Source of the DNA: Fidelibacterota bacterium
GTDB lineage: Bacteria > Marinisomatota > Marinisomatia > Marinisomatales > UBA1611
Length of the DNA stretch: 38,818 bases
Assembly (NCBI GenBank): GCA_002722105.1
Contig: PBKF01000005.1
Span: forward strand, 1 to 38,818
Reading direction: 5' to 3'
The notes under the pieces were generated by a model that worked only from the letters and a program-made list of their open reading frames with translations, did not search any database and was not told where the DNA came from. A program made the translations under genes and the position numbers. Positions 26,541 through 35,863 of this stretch are shown one piece after another (within the stretch, counting starts at the first letter, position 1; each line of letters opens with the position of its first letter).

Positions 26541-27308
26541 ATGGATTATAAGACAATTAAACTAAATATTGATGAAAGCTATATTGCAACTGTTTCTTTA
26601 AATCGCCCCGATGTAAGGAACGCCATGAATCAAATCATGATAAATGAGCTCACATCCTGTTTTCAAGATCTTTCATCTAATAACACTATACGAGTTGTAC
26701 TATTAAGGGGGAATGGTCACTCCTTCTCTGCTGGAGCAGATCTTCAAATGATGAAAGATTCATCCCACCAAACACTAGAACAAAATAAAGCGGGAACGAA
26801 ACAATTGAGAAATATGGTTGAAGCTATTAATTCTTGTACAAAACCTGTAGTAGGAGTAATTCATGGCCATGCATTTGGTGGTGGATTTGGTCTTTGTACG
26901 TTATGCGATATTGTTATCGCAGAAGAAAAAACACTCTTTTCATTATCTGAGGTATTGATTGGATTAATTCCTGCTGTTATTGGCCCTTATGCAGAAAATA
27001 AAATTGGAAAATCTTGGTTTCGAGCATTAGGAATATCTGGAGAACAGATTGATGCATCTTTAGCTAGAAAGATTGGTTTAGCTCATTTTGTGATAGAAGA
27101 ATCCAAGATGGAAATGATGATAAATCATGTAGTAAAACAATTACTGAAAGGCGGACCGTTAGCACAGTCAAAATTCAAGGATTATATCAAAAATATGGCA
27201 GCTACAGATTCATCTGATCTGATTGCAGAAATTCGTGCCAGCAAAGAAGGAAACGAAGGTTTATCTGCATTTTTAGAAAAACGAAAACCTAACTGGAACA
27301 AAAACTAA
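26541..27308 (+). CDS. liuC: Enoyl-CoA hydratase family, probably methylglutaconyl-CoA hydratase
   Basis: A 255-residue crotonase-fold enzyme. The oxyanion-hole segments are SFSAGADLQMM and HAFGGGFGLCTLCDI, and the active-site loop EVLIGLIPAVIGPYA resembles methylglutaconyl-CoA hydratases (LGLIPA..). The following genes encode HMG-CoA lyase and the methylcrotonyl-CoA carboxylase beta subunit, which act after and before this step in leucine breakdown, and this makes the specific call likely. It would convert 3-methylglutaconyl-CoA to HMG-CoA in the cytoplasm. One base separates its stop from the TTG of the lyase gene. Confidence 0.82.
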   Translation: MDYKTIKLNIDESYIATVSLNRPDVRNAMNQIMINELTSCFQDLSSNNTIRVVLLRGNGHSFSAGADLQMMKDSSHQTLEQNKAGTKQLRNMVEAINSCTKPVVGVIHGHAFGGGFGLCTLCDIVIAEEKTLFSLSEVLIGLIPAVIGPYAENKIGKSWFRALGISGEQIDASLARKIGLAHFVIEESKMEMMINHVVKQLLKGGPLAQSKFKDYIKNMAATDSSDLIAEIRASKEGNEGLSAFLEKRKPNWNKN

Positions 27309-27309
27309 C

Positions 27310-28197
27310 TTGATAACCTATCCTACCAAAGTAAATATAGTTGAAGTTGGTCCTAGAGATGGTCTACAGAGCATTGAAGAATTCATTACGACAGAAGATA
27401 AAATAACTTACGTGAATCTCTTGTCACAATGTGGTTTTTCAGAAATTGAAGTAACTAGTTTTGTTTCACATAAATGGATTCCTCAATTAGCCGATGCAAA
27501 AGAAGTTTCTGCTAAAATAAATCGTTTAAATGGAATTACCTACACGGCCCTTGTTCCCAATTTGAAAGGACTAGATGATGCTTTGTCTGCTAATTATTCT
27601 TCCGTAGCTATTTTTACGGCTGCCAGTGAATCATTTTCACAAAGTAATACTAATTGTTCTATTGATGAATCCATGGATCGGTTTCATCAAATGTCAACTG
27701 TTTGGGAACAACATTCACTTCGTGTTCGTGGATATATTTCCACTGTATGGCACTGCCCTTATGAAGGTCCAATAAAATCAGAAAGTGTCATAGATGTTAT
27801 TGCTAAAATACTAGATTTGGGAATTGAAAACATTTCACTGGGAGATACTATTGGTAAAGCCAATGGGGATGAAGTACGGTTTATGCTGGAAAAAATATTA
27901 AACCGATGGCATCCAAAACATTTTGCTTTACATATGCATGATACTTTTGGATTTGCCAAGGAAAACATTAAAGCTGCCATGGAATTTGAAATAAATAACT
28001 TTGACAGTTCTACGGGTGGAATAGGTGGCTGTCCTTATGCAAAAGATGCATCGGGAAATATTGCAACAGAAAATGTGGTTTCTCTTTGCAATTCAATAGG
28101 AATTCAAACTGACATCAATGAAGACAAACTAGAAAAAACTGCAAATTTTATAAAATCCATTGTTAAAAAGGAATCGTTAGTCCATGCCAAAGATTAA
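27310..28197 (+). CDS. liuE: Hydroxymethylglutaryl-CoA lyase
   Basis: A 295-residue TIM-barrel lyase that splits HMG-CoA into acetoacetate and acetyl-CoA. The N-terminal [12 protein letters not shown], the metal motif HMHDTFG and the catalytic-cysteine signature [15 protein letters not shown] are all present. It starts at TTG 27310, because the conserved [12 protein letters not shown] begins at residue 9 and the next ATG is about 120 codons on. It overlaps the carboxylase gene by 14 bases. This is the last reaction of leucine catabolism. Confidence 0.93.
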   Translation: MITYPTKVNIVEVGPRDGLQSIEEFITTEDKITYVNLLSQCGFSEIEVTSFVSHKWIPQLADAKEVSAKINRLNGITYTALVPNLKGLDDALSANYSSVAIFTAASESFSQSNTNCSIDESMDRFHQMSTVWEQHSLRVRGYISTVWHCPYEGPIKSESVIDVIAKILDLGIENISLGDTIGKANGDEVRFMLEKILNRWHPKHFALHMHDTFGFAKENIKAAMEFEINNFDSSTGGIGGCPYAKDASGNIATENVVSLCNSIGIQTDINEDKLEKTANFIKSIVKKESLVHAKD

Positions 28198-29782
28198 AAC
28201 GAGAATTGATAACCAATCGGAAAAATATAAATCAAACCACAAGTACCATAAATCTCTGTCTGTGCAACTGCAATCTTTATTAGAGAAGATTAAGGAAATG
28301 GGGCCTCTCCATCGAATCGAAAAACATCATAAACGGGGAAAATTAACAGCACGGAAACGAATTGAAATACTTAAAGATAAGGGTTCAGAATTTCTTGAAT
28401 TTTCAGAATTAGCAGCCTATCAAGTCTATGATGAAGATCTCCCGGCAGCAGGAATTATTACAGGAATTATAGATATCCATGGAATATCCTGTATCGTCAT
28501 TGCCAATGATGCTACTGTTAAAGGCGGTACCTACTACCCATTAACTGTAAAAAAACATCTTAGAGCTCAGGAAATAGCGATGGAAAACCGACTACCCTGT
28601 ATCTACTTAGTTGATAGTGGAGGTGCATTCTTGCCAAAACAGGATGACGTTTTCCCTGATAGAGACCATTTTGGTCGTATTTTCTACAATCAGGCACAAA
28701 TGAGTGCTGCAGGTATACCGCAAATTGCTGCAGTCATGGGTTCCTGCACTGCCGGTGGAGCATATGTTCCCGCTATCAGTGATGAAGCAATTATTGTCAA
28801 TAAAACTGGAACCATTTTTTTAGGTGGCCCTCCATTGGTAAAAGCTGCTATTGGCGAAACCTCTACCCCCGAAGAATTAGGCGGAGCAAAACTACATACT
28901 CGGTTTAGCGGTGTAGCTGACCATTTTGCTGAAAATGATGAAGAAGCCATTGATAAGATAAGAAGAATTATAAACCATTTACCTAAACAGAATTATTCTT
29001 CTGAATCATTTAATGAGCCCATCTACGATATTGATGAATTATTTGGTATTTTAACCCAATCTCATCGAACACCATTTGACGTTCATGAAGTAATAGCTAG
29101 AATTGTGGATGACTCTAATTTTGAAGAATTTAAATCTGACTATGGAAAAACACTTGTCACAGGATTTGCAAAAATTGGTGGAGATCCTATTGGTATAATC
29201 GCAAATAATGGTGTCCTTTTCAGTGAAACAGCCTTGAAAGGAGCTCACTTCGTAGAAATTTGCTGCCAAAGGAAAATCCCACTTATTTTTCTTCAAAATA
29301 TCACTGGTTTTATGGTTGGGAAAAAAGCGGAAACAGGTGGCATAGCTAAAGATGGGGCAAAAATGGTTCAGGCCGTAGCAACTGCGAATGTACCTAAAAT
29401 AACAATATTAATTGGTGGAAGCTTTGGCGCAGGAAATTATGCCATGAGTGGTCGAGCTTATCAGCCCAGATTTCTGTTCATGTGGCCTAATTCAAGGATT
29501 TCTGTCATGGGCGGAGATCAGGCTGCCAATGTACTAGCTACAGTAAAGAGTGATCAACTTAAGGCTGAAGGTAAGGAAATGACACATGATGAGTTGGAAA
29601 AATTGAAAAAACCGATCCATGAAAAATATGAAAAAGAAGGCCATCCTTATTATGCAAGTGCCAGGCTATGGGATGATGGTGTCATACTACCTACAGAAAC
29701 TCGGCGTATTTTGATTCAATCTTTAAAAGCAATAAAAAATAATCCATATCCAGATCCAAATTTTCCTGTTTTTAGAATGTAA
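28184..29782 (+). CDS. liuB: Methylcrotonyl-CoA carboxylase carboxyltransferase (beta) subunit
   Basis: A 532-residue biotin-dependent carboxyltransferase. The N-terminal half has [18 protein letters not shown] and [13 protein letters not shown], the acyl-CoA site. The C-terminal half has [18 protein letters not shown] and [13 protein letters not shown]. These segments are closer to methylcrotonyl-CoA than to propionyl-CoA carboxylase. With the hydratase and lyase it covers three leucine-breakdown steps. The biotin-carrying alpha subunit and isovaleryl-CoA dehydrogenase are not in the window, so the carboxylase must be completed by genes elsewhere. No alternative start is needed. Confidence 0.9.
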   Translation: MPKIKTRIDNQSEKYKSNHKYHKSLSVQLQSLLEKIKEMGPLHRIEKHHKRGKLTARKRIEILKDKGSEFLEFSELAAYQVYDEDLPAAGIITGIIDIHGISCIVIANDATVKGGTYYPLTVKKHLRAQEIAMENRLPCIYLVDSGGAFLPKQDDVFPDRDHFGRIFYNQAQMSAAGIPQIAAVMGSCTAGGAYVPAISDEAIIVNKTGTIFLGGPPLVKAAIGETSTPEELGGAKLHTRFSGVADHFAENDEEAIDKIRRIINHLPKQNYSSESFNEPIYDIDELFGILTQSHRTPFDVHEVIARIVDDSNFEEFKSDYGKTLVTGFAKIGGDPIGIIANNGVLFSETALKGAHFVEICCQRKIPLIFLQNITGFMVGKKAETGGIAKDGAKMVQAVATANVPKITILIGGSFGAGNYAMSGRAYQPRFLFMWPNSRISVMGGDQAANVLATVKSDQLKAEGKEMTHDELEKLKKPIHEKYEKEGHPYYASARLWDDGVILPTETRRILIQSLKAIKNNPYPDPNFPVFRM

Positions 29783-29885
29783 ATTGTACCAAGTGGAAAT
29801 TTTCAATGAAAATATCCGAACTACCTTTTTCTATTAATCTTCTTATAATTACCTTTATAAAATATTAATAGCAGTATTAAACAAA

Positions 29886-30758
29886 ATGAAGTTTAAAAAA
29901 GAAGATCGTCTTAAAATTCTCATGATTCTTGCCATGCTTACATGGGGAATTTCATGGACTAATGCGAAAATATTGGGTGAATATGGTGATGCGCCAATGA
30001 TGATGATTTGGAGATTTATTTTTGCTGCCATATCATTTGTGCCCATTCTTTGGTGGCAAGGTTACTCATTCAAAATCTCAATAGATGCATTGAAATTTAT
30101 AATATTAAATTCCATTTTTATGACTAGTTATAATTTCTTTTATTTTAAAGGAACTCAGTTAGGTCTTGCAGGTGCGGGTGGTGTATTAGTTACTACACTT
30201 AATCCTATTCTTACGGCTCTGGTAACAGGAATATTCTTAGGTGGAATCTTACAAAAAAAGGATATGGTTGGTCTCATTCTTGGCCTTTTGGGAAGCGCAC
30301 TCATTATCCGTATATGGGAAATAGATTCGGGCATTCTTTTCCAAACTGGAAATTTTTATTTCCTTATGGCTTCTTTTTCCTGGGTTCTTGTAACAATTAT
30401 TACATCGAGGTCTAAAGATGTTATAGAATTCATTCCATATAGTTTTTGGTGTTTTACACTTTCAGGGCTATTTAGCATACCATTTGCATTAAACCAGCCA
30501 CTTTTAAATATATTTACTTTTGATTGGATATTCTGGATTAATATGTTTATTCTGGCTGTCGGATCCATGGCTTTTGGTACTTCGATTTATTTTCAGGCTT
30601 CTGTGGAATTGGGTGCTAAGAAAGCCAGTGCATTTATTTTTACAGTACCATTGTCTGCTATGGTTTTTGCTATGTTGTTTTTATATGAACCACTCCTTCT
30701 TACTACCTTTATCGGTGGAACTTTGGGAATATTAGCAGTTTATTTAATCAATGAATAA
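29886..30758 (+). CDS. EamA/DMT-family transporter
   Basis: A 290-residue inner-membrane protein with ten hydrophobic helices in two EamA repeats (about 9-140 and 152-288). Typical features are WGISWTNAKI in the first helix and GLAGAGGVLVTTLNPILTAL in the third to fourth. The family exports amino acids, drugs or metabolites; the substrate cannot be told. A 103-base gap without a clear terminator lies between it and the carboxylase gene, and it is convergent with the thioesterase gene. Confidence 0.88.
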   Translation: MKFKKEDRLKILMILAMLTWGISWTNAKILGEYGDAPMMMIWRFIFAAISFVPILWWQGYSFKISIDALKFIILNSIFMTSYNFFYFKGTQLGLAGAGGVLVTTLNPILTALVTGIFLGGILQKKDMVGLILGLLGSALIIRIWEIDSGILFQTGNFYFLMASFSWVLVTIITSRSKDVIEFIPYSFWCFTLSGLFSIPFALNQPLLNIFTFDWIFWINMFILAVGSMAFGTSIYFQASVELGAKKASAFIFTVPLSAMVFAMLFLYEPLLLTTFIGGTLGILAVYLINE

Positions 30759-30784
30759 TTGAAGCGATAAAAAATATTGAATTA

Positions 30785-31192
30785 TTATTTCATATTATTT
30801 TTTAATCTTGATAAAACTGCATCTGGTGCCTTAGTAGGTTTTCCATTTTCTTTTATGAAAGCATGAATTGTATATCCAGTTACTAATACAAAATCTGTCT
30901 TTGAATTTTTTACAATGTATTCAATCCTCATTCTAGATTTGGGTAAATCAAAAATGTATGTTTGGACAATGATATTTTCCTCAAATTCAGCACCTTTTTT
31001 GTATTCGCAGTGACTTGTTATTACCGGCAGATAAATTCCACTATTTTCTATCGATGTTACATCCAAGCCAATAGAATTAAGTAGTTCTGTACGGGCCTCC
31101 TCAAAATATTCAAAATAACGGGAATAATAAACAATCCCCATTTGATCAATATCTTTATAATAAACTTTGACCTGATGATCATATTGAATCAT
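30785..31192 (-). CDS. YbgC-like acyl-CoA thioesterase (hotdog fold)
   Basis: A 135-residue 4HBT-family thioesterase. The signature DIDQMGIVYYSRYFEYFEEAR near residues 14-34 includes the catalytic aspartate and the YxxYFEYFE helix. It overlaps the AccA gene by four bases and is the last gene of the envelope operon. YbgC proteins hydrolyse short-chain acyl-CoA and in E. coli lie beside the Tol-Pal genes; here the partner is AccA and an envelope cluster, so a role in lipid metabolism fits. Confidence 0.9.
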   Translation of the reverse strand: MIQYDHQVKVYYKDIDQMGIVYYSRYFEYFEEARTELLNSIGLDVTSIENSGIYLPVITSHCEYKKGAEFEENIIVQTYIFDLPKSRMRIEYIVKNSKTDFVLVTGYTIHAFIKENGKPTKAPDAVLSRLKNNMK

Positions 31193-32148
31193 ATTATTTC
31201 TTGAAAATATCCTAGTTTATCATATTTCTGAATTCGGAATTCCAAAAATTTTTCAGGATCAATTTTTTCTAGATTATTTAATTCTTCATGAATAGCTTTT
31301 TCTAATTCATCGGCTGTAGTTTGAAATGAACGGTGGGCGCCACCTTTTGGTTCTGAAATAATCCGATCACATATCCCCATTTCCACTAAATCTTCTGGAG
31401 TTGGTTTGAGTGCTTCTGCTGCATCCTCTGCTCTTTTTGCATCTCGAAATAAAATTGAAGCGCATCCTTCAGGACTGATAACCGAATACCATGTGTTTTC
31501 TAACATAAGCATCCTATCACAAATTCCAATTCCAAGAGCCCCCCCACTTGCACCTTCTCCTATCACAACCCCAATAATAGGTACTTCCAAACCAGACATT
31601 GCCAAAAGATTTCTTGCTATAGCTTCACCTTGTCCACGTTCTTCCGCTCCTATGCCAGGATATGCCCCAATTGTATCCATAAAAGTAATCACAGGTAATT
31701 TAAACTTTTCTGCCAATTTCATAACTCTGCGTGCTTTTCGATAACCATCAGGACGCATCATACCAAAGTTACGATATAGATTCTCTTTTGTATTTCGGCC
31801 TTTTTGCTGGCCAATCCAAGCTACTTTTTTTTCACCAAAATGACCGATACCCGCAACAACAGCCGGGTCATCCATATGATAACGGTCACCGTGCAATTCA
31901 AAGAAATTAGGTGAAAAATGTTGAATGTAATCTAAAGAATAGGGTCGATCCGGATGACGTGCTAATTGTACTCTCTGCCAACGACTCAAACTTGAATATG
32001 TTTTTTCAATTTGAGTAGTACGTAATTTTATTAAACTTTTCAGGCTTTCTTTTGTTTCCTTTGATGGCTCACTCAAATTCTCTAATTCAAGAATTTGTTC
32101 ATCCAGTTCTCTAATTGGTTTTTCGAAATCGAGATAATATCGAGACAT
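31189..32148 (-). CDS. accA: Acetyl-CoA carboxylase carboxyltransferase subunit alpha
   Basis: A 319-residue AccA. It has an N-terminal helical region (YYLDFEKPIRELDEQI), LARHPDRPYSLDYI, FMDTIGAYPGIGAEERGQ and VIGEGASGGALGIG, then WYSVISPEGCASILFRDA, all standard for the alpha subunit. The enzyme makes malonyl-CoA for fatty-acid synthesis with AccD, AccB and AccC, which are not in the window. Start and length are normal. It lies between a WecA/MraY-like transferase gene and a thioesterase gene in a long envelope operon. Confidence 0.96.
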   Translation of the reverse strand: MSRYYLDFEKPIRELDEQILELENLSEPSKETKESLKSLIKLRTTQIEKTYSSLSRWQRVQLARHPDRPYSLDYIQHFSPNFFELHGDRYHMDDPAVVAGIGHFGEKKVAWIGQQKGRNTKENLYRNFGMMRPDGYRKARRVMKLAEKFKLPVITFMDTIGAYPGIGAEERGQGEAIARNLLAMSGLEVPIIGVVIGEGASGGALGIGICDRMLMLENTWYSVISPEGCASILFRDAKRAEDAAEALKPTPEDLVEMGICDRIISEPKGGAHRSFQTTADELEKAIHEELNNLEKIDPEKFLEFRIQKYDKLGYFQEII

Positions 32149-32166
32149 GAAAGTTCTATAATAAAT

Positions 32167-33216
32167 TTAAGAATAAGTTCGATCTAATTCATAATAGGCC
32201 ACTATACCAAGTATAATGATTAAACCAAAAACTATATTTGCATAATTGACGGGCAAATTTAGACATAAAAAACCAACTATACTTATTATGAGTGAAGCAC
32301 CATGCATTATAAGAATAGAATGATGTATTGAAATACCTCGTTGAAATAACCTATGATAAGTGTGATCTCTTGAAGCCTTGTGTATCTTTTTACCTCTTTT
32401 CAATCTCGAAATAATAACCATTAACATATCAAACAATGGAACAAAAAAAATTAAAATTGGAACAAACCAAGATGAGCCCTGTGATCCTATTGTTGGTTCA
32501 TATATAATTGCTGCTGATGCAAGGGTGAAACCCAGTGTTTGTGCACCTGAATCACCGAGAAATAAAGTAGCGGGTCGAGAGTTGAAAAAATATAGTGCAA
32601 TACAAATACCTAGAATTATTGTACTTATAAATATCAACTCAGATTGACCAGCTACTAAGGAAATTATAAGGAAAAATCCAGCTGGAACTCCAGATATTCC
32701 TACAGCTAATCCATCCATGCTATCAATGAAATTATATGCATTTGTTATTGTCACTACCCAGAGTAAAGTAAACAAAATATTCATCCAGGATTCCCAGGGA
32801 TGGCCAAGTCGAAATAAAAATTCTGATGATTCGAAAAAATTTATCTGAACTCCCAAGTAGATAAGTACAATACCACCTAAAATTTGTCCCAATAATTTTT
32901 TTGTTACATCCAGATGAATGAAATCATCTAACAATCCAAAAATTCCTATTATTAAAGCGGATATCAATATAGCCAGAATAGATATATCTCTCCACATATC
33001 GGTAAAAAGAATGATTAAAATAAATGTATCCAAAATAACAACTCCACCAACCATAGGTACTGCATTTTGATGCTGTTTATGATCCTCACTTCCTGGAAAA
33101 TCCATTAATCCGATTTCGGGTGCAATTTTGATTCCAATCAAAGCTAAACCTATAGTCAAAATAATACTTACTATAAGCAGGGACATAACATATTCAAGTT
33201 GGGCAAAATTTTCCAT
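32167..33216 (-). CDS. Polyprenyl-phosphate sugar-1-phosphate transferase (WecA/TagO/MraY family)
   Basis: A 349-residue integral membrane enzyme with about ten or eleven helices. It transfers a sugar phosphate from UDP-sugar to undecaprenyl phosphate, the first step of a surface glycan. Key motifs are HKQHQNAVPMVGG near the N-terminus, ITNAYNFIDSMDGLAVG, LFLGDSGAQTLG and the late basic loop RDHTYHRLFQRG. The lack of MraY-specific residues and the neighbours (GT2 and RmlD-like genes) suggest the WecA/TagO side rather than peptidoglycan synthesis. The sugar is not predictable. Confidence 0.88.
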   Translation of the reverse strand: MENFAQLEYVMSLLIVSIILTIGLALIGIKIAPEIGLMDFPGSEDHKQHQNAVPMVGGVVILDTFILIILFTDMWRDISILAILISALIIGIFGLLDDFIHLDVTKKLLGQILGGIVLIYLGVQINFFESSEFLFRLGHPWESWMNILFTLLWVVTITNAYNFIDSMDGLAVGISGVPAGFFLIISLVAGQSELIFISTIILGICIALYFFNSRPATLFLGDSGAQTLGFTLASAAIIYEPTIGSQGSSWFVPILIFFVPLFDMLMVIISRLKRGKKIHKASRDHTYHRLFQRGISIHHSILIMHGASLIISIVGFLCLNLPVNYANIVFGLIIILGIVAYYELDRTYS

Positions 33217-33248
33217 AAGAAAAATAATTTAAAACAAAATAATGGAAA

Positions 33249-33962
33249 CTATATCCAGCCGAATATTTTCCAAATTCGTAATCGCCAAACCATCCAAATT
33301 GCCTCATACATAATTGACTTGGACATTTTTGATTCCCCAATCGTTCTATCAACAAAAATTATTGGTTTTTCCAAAATACGTGCTTCTTTCCTCCATGCTC
33401 TAAAATTCATTTCAATTTGAAAAGAATAACCCTGAGACCGAACACTGCCCAGATCAATCTTATTTAATAAACTTCCCCTCCATGCTTTATATCCACCAGT
33501 ACCATCATGAATTGGCATGCCAGTCACTACTCTAGAATAAATATTTGCACCATAACTTAAAATCAATCTTTGAATCGGCCAATTCACAACACTAATACCC
33601 TCAATGTAACGACTTCCTATGACAAGGTCATTATTCATTAATCCATTAACCAATTTGGGTACATCTTTTGGGTCATGAGATAGGTCTGCATCCATCTGTA
33701 CGATTGCTTCATATTTTCTTTTTAAGGCCCATTGGAACCCATATACGTAAGCTGTACCCAAACCTGCTTTGCCAGGACGCTCTTCAAGAAACAAATTATT
33801 ATAAACTTTTTGTAATTCTTTTACTAATTGTGCTGTTCCATCAGGAGAATTATCATCAATAACAAGTAAGTGAAAATCAGGGTTAGGGTCAAGCACTTGC
33901 TGTACCAAGGCCTGAATATTTTTACTTTCGTTATATGTAGGCGATATAACTAATGTCTTCAT
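33249..33962 (-). CDS. Polyprenol-phosphate mannosyltransferase-like GT2
   Basis: A 237-residue family-2 glycosyltransferase. It has VISPTYNESKNIQALV at the nucleotide-binding start, VIDDNSPDGTAQLV, the metal motif QMDADLSHDP, then GSRYIEG, DGTGGYKAWRG and SQGYSFQIEMNFRAWR. This order matches Dpm1/Ppm1-type enzymes that charge a polyprenyl phosphate with mannose or a similar sugar. There are no membrane domains, so it acts at the inner face of the membrane. It overlaps the RmlD-like gene by four bases. Confidence 0.88.
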   Translation of the reverse strand: MKTLVISPTYNESKNIQALVQQVLDPNPDFHLLVIDDNSPDGTAQLVKELQKVYNNLFLEERPGKAGLGTAYVYGFQWALKRKYEAIVQMDADLSHDPKDVPKLVNGLMNNDLVIGSRYIEGISVVNWPIQRLILSYGANIYSRVVTGMPIHDGTGGYKAWRGSLLNKIDLGSVRSQGYSFQIEMNFRAWRKEARILEKPIIFVDRTIGESKMSKSIMYEAIWMVWRLRIWKIFGWI

Positions 33963-34825
33963 GTATCAGTGATTTTTATTATTGCATTTAAACAATCATC
34001 AACTGTAGGTGGGACTACATTGATTAACTCATTCAACTTATCGGTTTTGAGACCAGAATTCAAGGGTCTTGGTGCTATCTGTTTTAAGTCAGTTGTTTTA
34101 ATGGGTTCTATTAATTTTTCATTTAATTCATATTTCTTTGCTATTTTTAAAGCAAATTTGTAACGATTCAAATAATCTGCACCTCCCCAGTGTACTATAC
34201 CTGACATATTATTTTCAATACAAAGTTTAAGTATTTCAGCCATGGATTGCGCCCATATTGGGTTATTAATCTGATCATCAACAACTTTTATCTGCTTATT
34301 ATTTTCTAAAGAGTGTACCACCCAATTTAAAAAACTTGATTGTGTGTTTGGTGTGTTATCATAAATTACATTTCCTCGAACAATAAGATGATTTGGATCT
34401 TTATCCATTAAAATCTTTTCAGAAGCTAATTTAGTTTTACCATAGATAGATATTGGATTCACATTGTCACTTTCAGAATAAGGACCATTTTCACCATCAA
34501 AGACATAATCAGTAGATAGTTGAATTATTTTTCCATCAAATGAATCACAAAGATGCTGTACTCCAGCAATATTAATCTCTTTTGCAATATTAGGGTTTAA
34601 TTCACAACTGTCTACATCAGTCATTGCAGCAAGATTTAATATTATTTCAGGTGAAATGGCATTAATACATTCTTTTAGGTAAATCTTATTCCTTATATCC
34701 AAAACAATCCCAGTTTTTGATTTAGGCACAACCCGACCTGTACGAATTATTTCCATATCCTCGGTAAAGTTATTATAAATAGCAGTACCCAACTGACCGA
34801 AAGCACCGGTAATTAAAATTTTCAT
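33959..34825 (-). CDS. dTDP-4-dehydrorhamnose reductase-like (RmlD) protein
   Basis: A 288-residue extended short-chain dehydrogenase. The nucleotide motif is GAFGQLG at residues 7-13 and the active-site YxxxK is in YGKTKLASE, with LSTDYVFDGENGPYSESD before it, as in RmlD. It would make dTDP-rhamnose for a surface glycan, although RmlA, B and C are not in the window, so another nucleotide-sugar reduction is possible. It overlaps the DUF4837 gene and the glycosyltransferase gene by four bases each. Confidence 0.83.
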   Translation of the reverse strand: MKILITGAFGQLGTAIYNNFTEDMEIIRTGRVVPKSKTGIVLDIRNKIYLKECINAISPEIILNLAAMTDVDSCELNPNIAKEINIAGVQHLCDSFDGKIIQLSTDYVFDGENGPYSESDNVNPISIYGKTKLASEKILMDKDPNHLIVRGNVIYDNTPNTQSSFLNWVVHSLENNKQIKVVDDQINNPIWAQSMAEILKLCIENNMSGIVHWGGADYLNRYKFALKIAKKYELNEKLIEPIKTTDLKQIAPRPLNSGLKTDKLNELINVVPPTVDDCLNAIIKITDT

Positions 34826-35859
34826 GAATTCAAGGGAGTAAATGTTTTAACAATTAAATCAAGTTGTCTCATAAATATAGATTTGTCATTACCAGGATGA
34901 TGAATTAAATAATTTAAATGATAAGATCGGTTTTGCTTCTCATCATATAATATATAAGAACGGAATGGACCGCCTTTAGCTTCTTTCACATCAATAGTTT
35001 CCCAGATCCCTTGGGCACGCCATGCCTTTTTATTATTATGAGCTGCAACTTGTATTTCAAATTTATAATCGTTTAACCGAATAAATCCGTAATGACTCAT
35101 CGGCCAATTCCAAATATATTCACCTACTTTCAGTTCATCCTCTACCAGATTACCATCTTCCCACCCGATTCCAATCCACTGAAAAGGTCTTTCTTTTCCA
35201 ATCCAAACAAATTGAGACTCCTTATCACTTTTGATCAATTCCCAACCCCATGGAATTTTCATTTTCCATCCAAACTCATTCGCCAGAGAATCTTCTAACT
35301 TTTTGTTTCGGTCTGAACCGAAAATAAATCTGCTTTGTCGATCAACAAATTGATCAAAATATTGTTTCCGTATAAAATTTCTTTTTGAATCAATAGTCGA
35401 CATTAATTGATCTTCTGAACTTCCATTAATTATCATAAATAATTGCTTTCGTGCATTCACATCTTTAGCCAAAATCAGAGGGTCTCCTAATTCAGTTTTT
35501 TGAAACTGTTCTTCAGGCAACAATCTCTTAATTAATTGATATCCAGGATTTCCCTTATTACGGTCTAAGGCTGCAACAATAACATGGGATTGTTCCTTTA
35601 AATCATTATATGTATCAGGATCCGAGAACTTTAAATAGTAATAAGGTTCAGGCTCTGGTGTAAAAATAGTATCAGTAAAAATCGATTTTAAATATTTTCG
35701 AACAATATCTTTATCAATATCAGAACAAATAACTCGAATTTCATTATCGGCACCTAATGCTTCTCTTTTTCCACTACAATTCAGGTTATTGATTCCAAGA
35801 ATCAATATTGGTAAATAATATATTTTCTTATATACTGACAATTTAAAAATTGATTTCAT
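34822..35859 (-). CDS. DUF4837-family probable lipoprotein
   Basis: A 345-residue protein with a signal (YYLPILILGINNLNCSGKRE) ending at a probable lipidated Cys28. The mature part matches my memory of DUF4837 proteins of Bacteroidetes-related bacteria: NEIRVICSDID, EPYYYLKF, LPEEQF and SRFIFGSD in order. I chose ATG 35859 rather than the in-frame ATG at 35931 because it begins four bases after the preceding stop and starts the signal. The function is unknown. Its position after an Omp85-like barrel gene in the same operon suggests an envelope-assembly role. Confidence 0.8.
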   Translation of the reverse strand: MKSIFKLSVYKKIYYLPILILGINNLNCSGKREALGADNEIRVICSDIDKDIVRKYLKSIFTDTIFTPEPEPYYYLKFSDPDTYNDLKEQSHVIVAALDRNKGNPGYQLIKRLLPEEQFQKTELGDPLILAKDVNARKQLFMIINGSSEDQLMSTIDSKRNFIRKQYFDQFVDRQSRFIFGSDRNKKLEDSLANEFGWKMKIPWGWELIKSDKESQFVWIGKERPFQWIGIGWEDGNLVEDELKVGEYIWNWPMSHYGFIRLNDYKFEIQVAAHNNKKAWRAQGIWETIDVKEAKGGPFRSYILYDEKQNRSYHLNYLIHHPGNDKSIFMRQLDLIVKTFTPLNS

Positions 35860-35863
35860 TTTC

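Noticed and set aside
31406..31744. Plus-strand ORF of 112 residues opposite accA
   Set aside because: It lies wholly inside accA, which has strong family motifs. The opposite frame has a low-complexity Ser/Pro/Ile composition typical of antisense reading.
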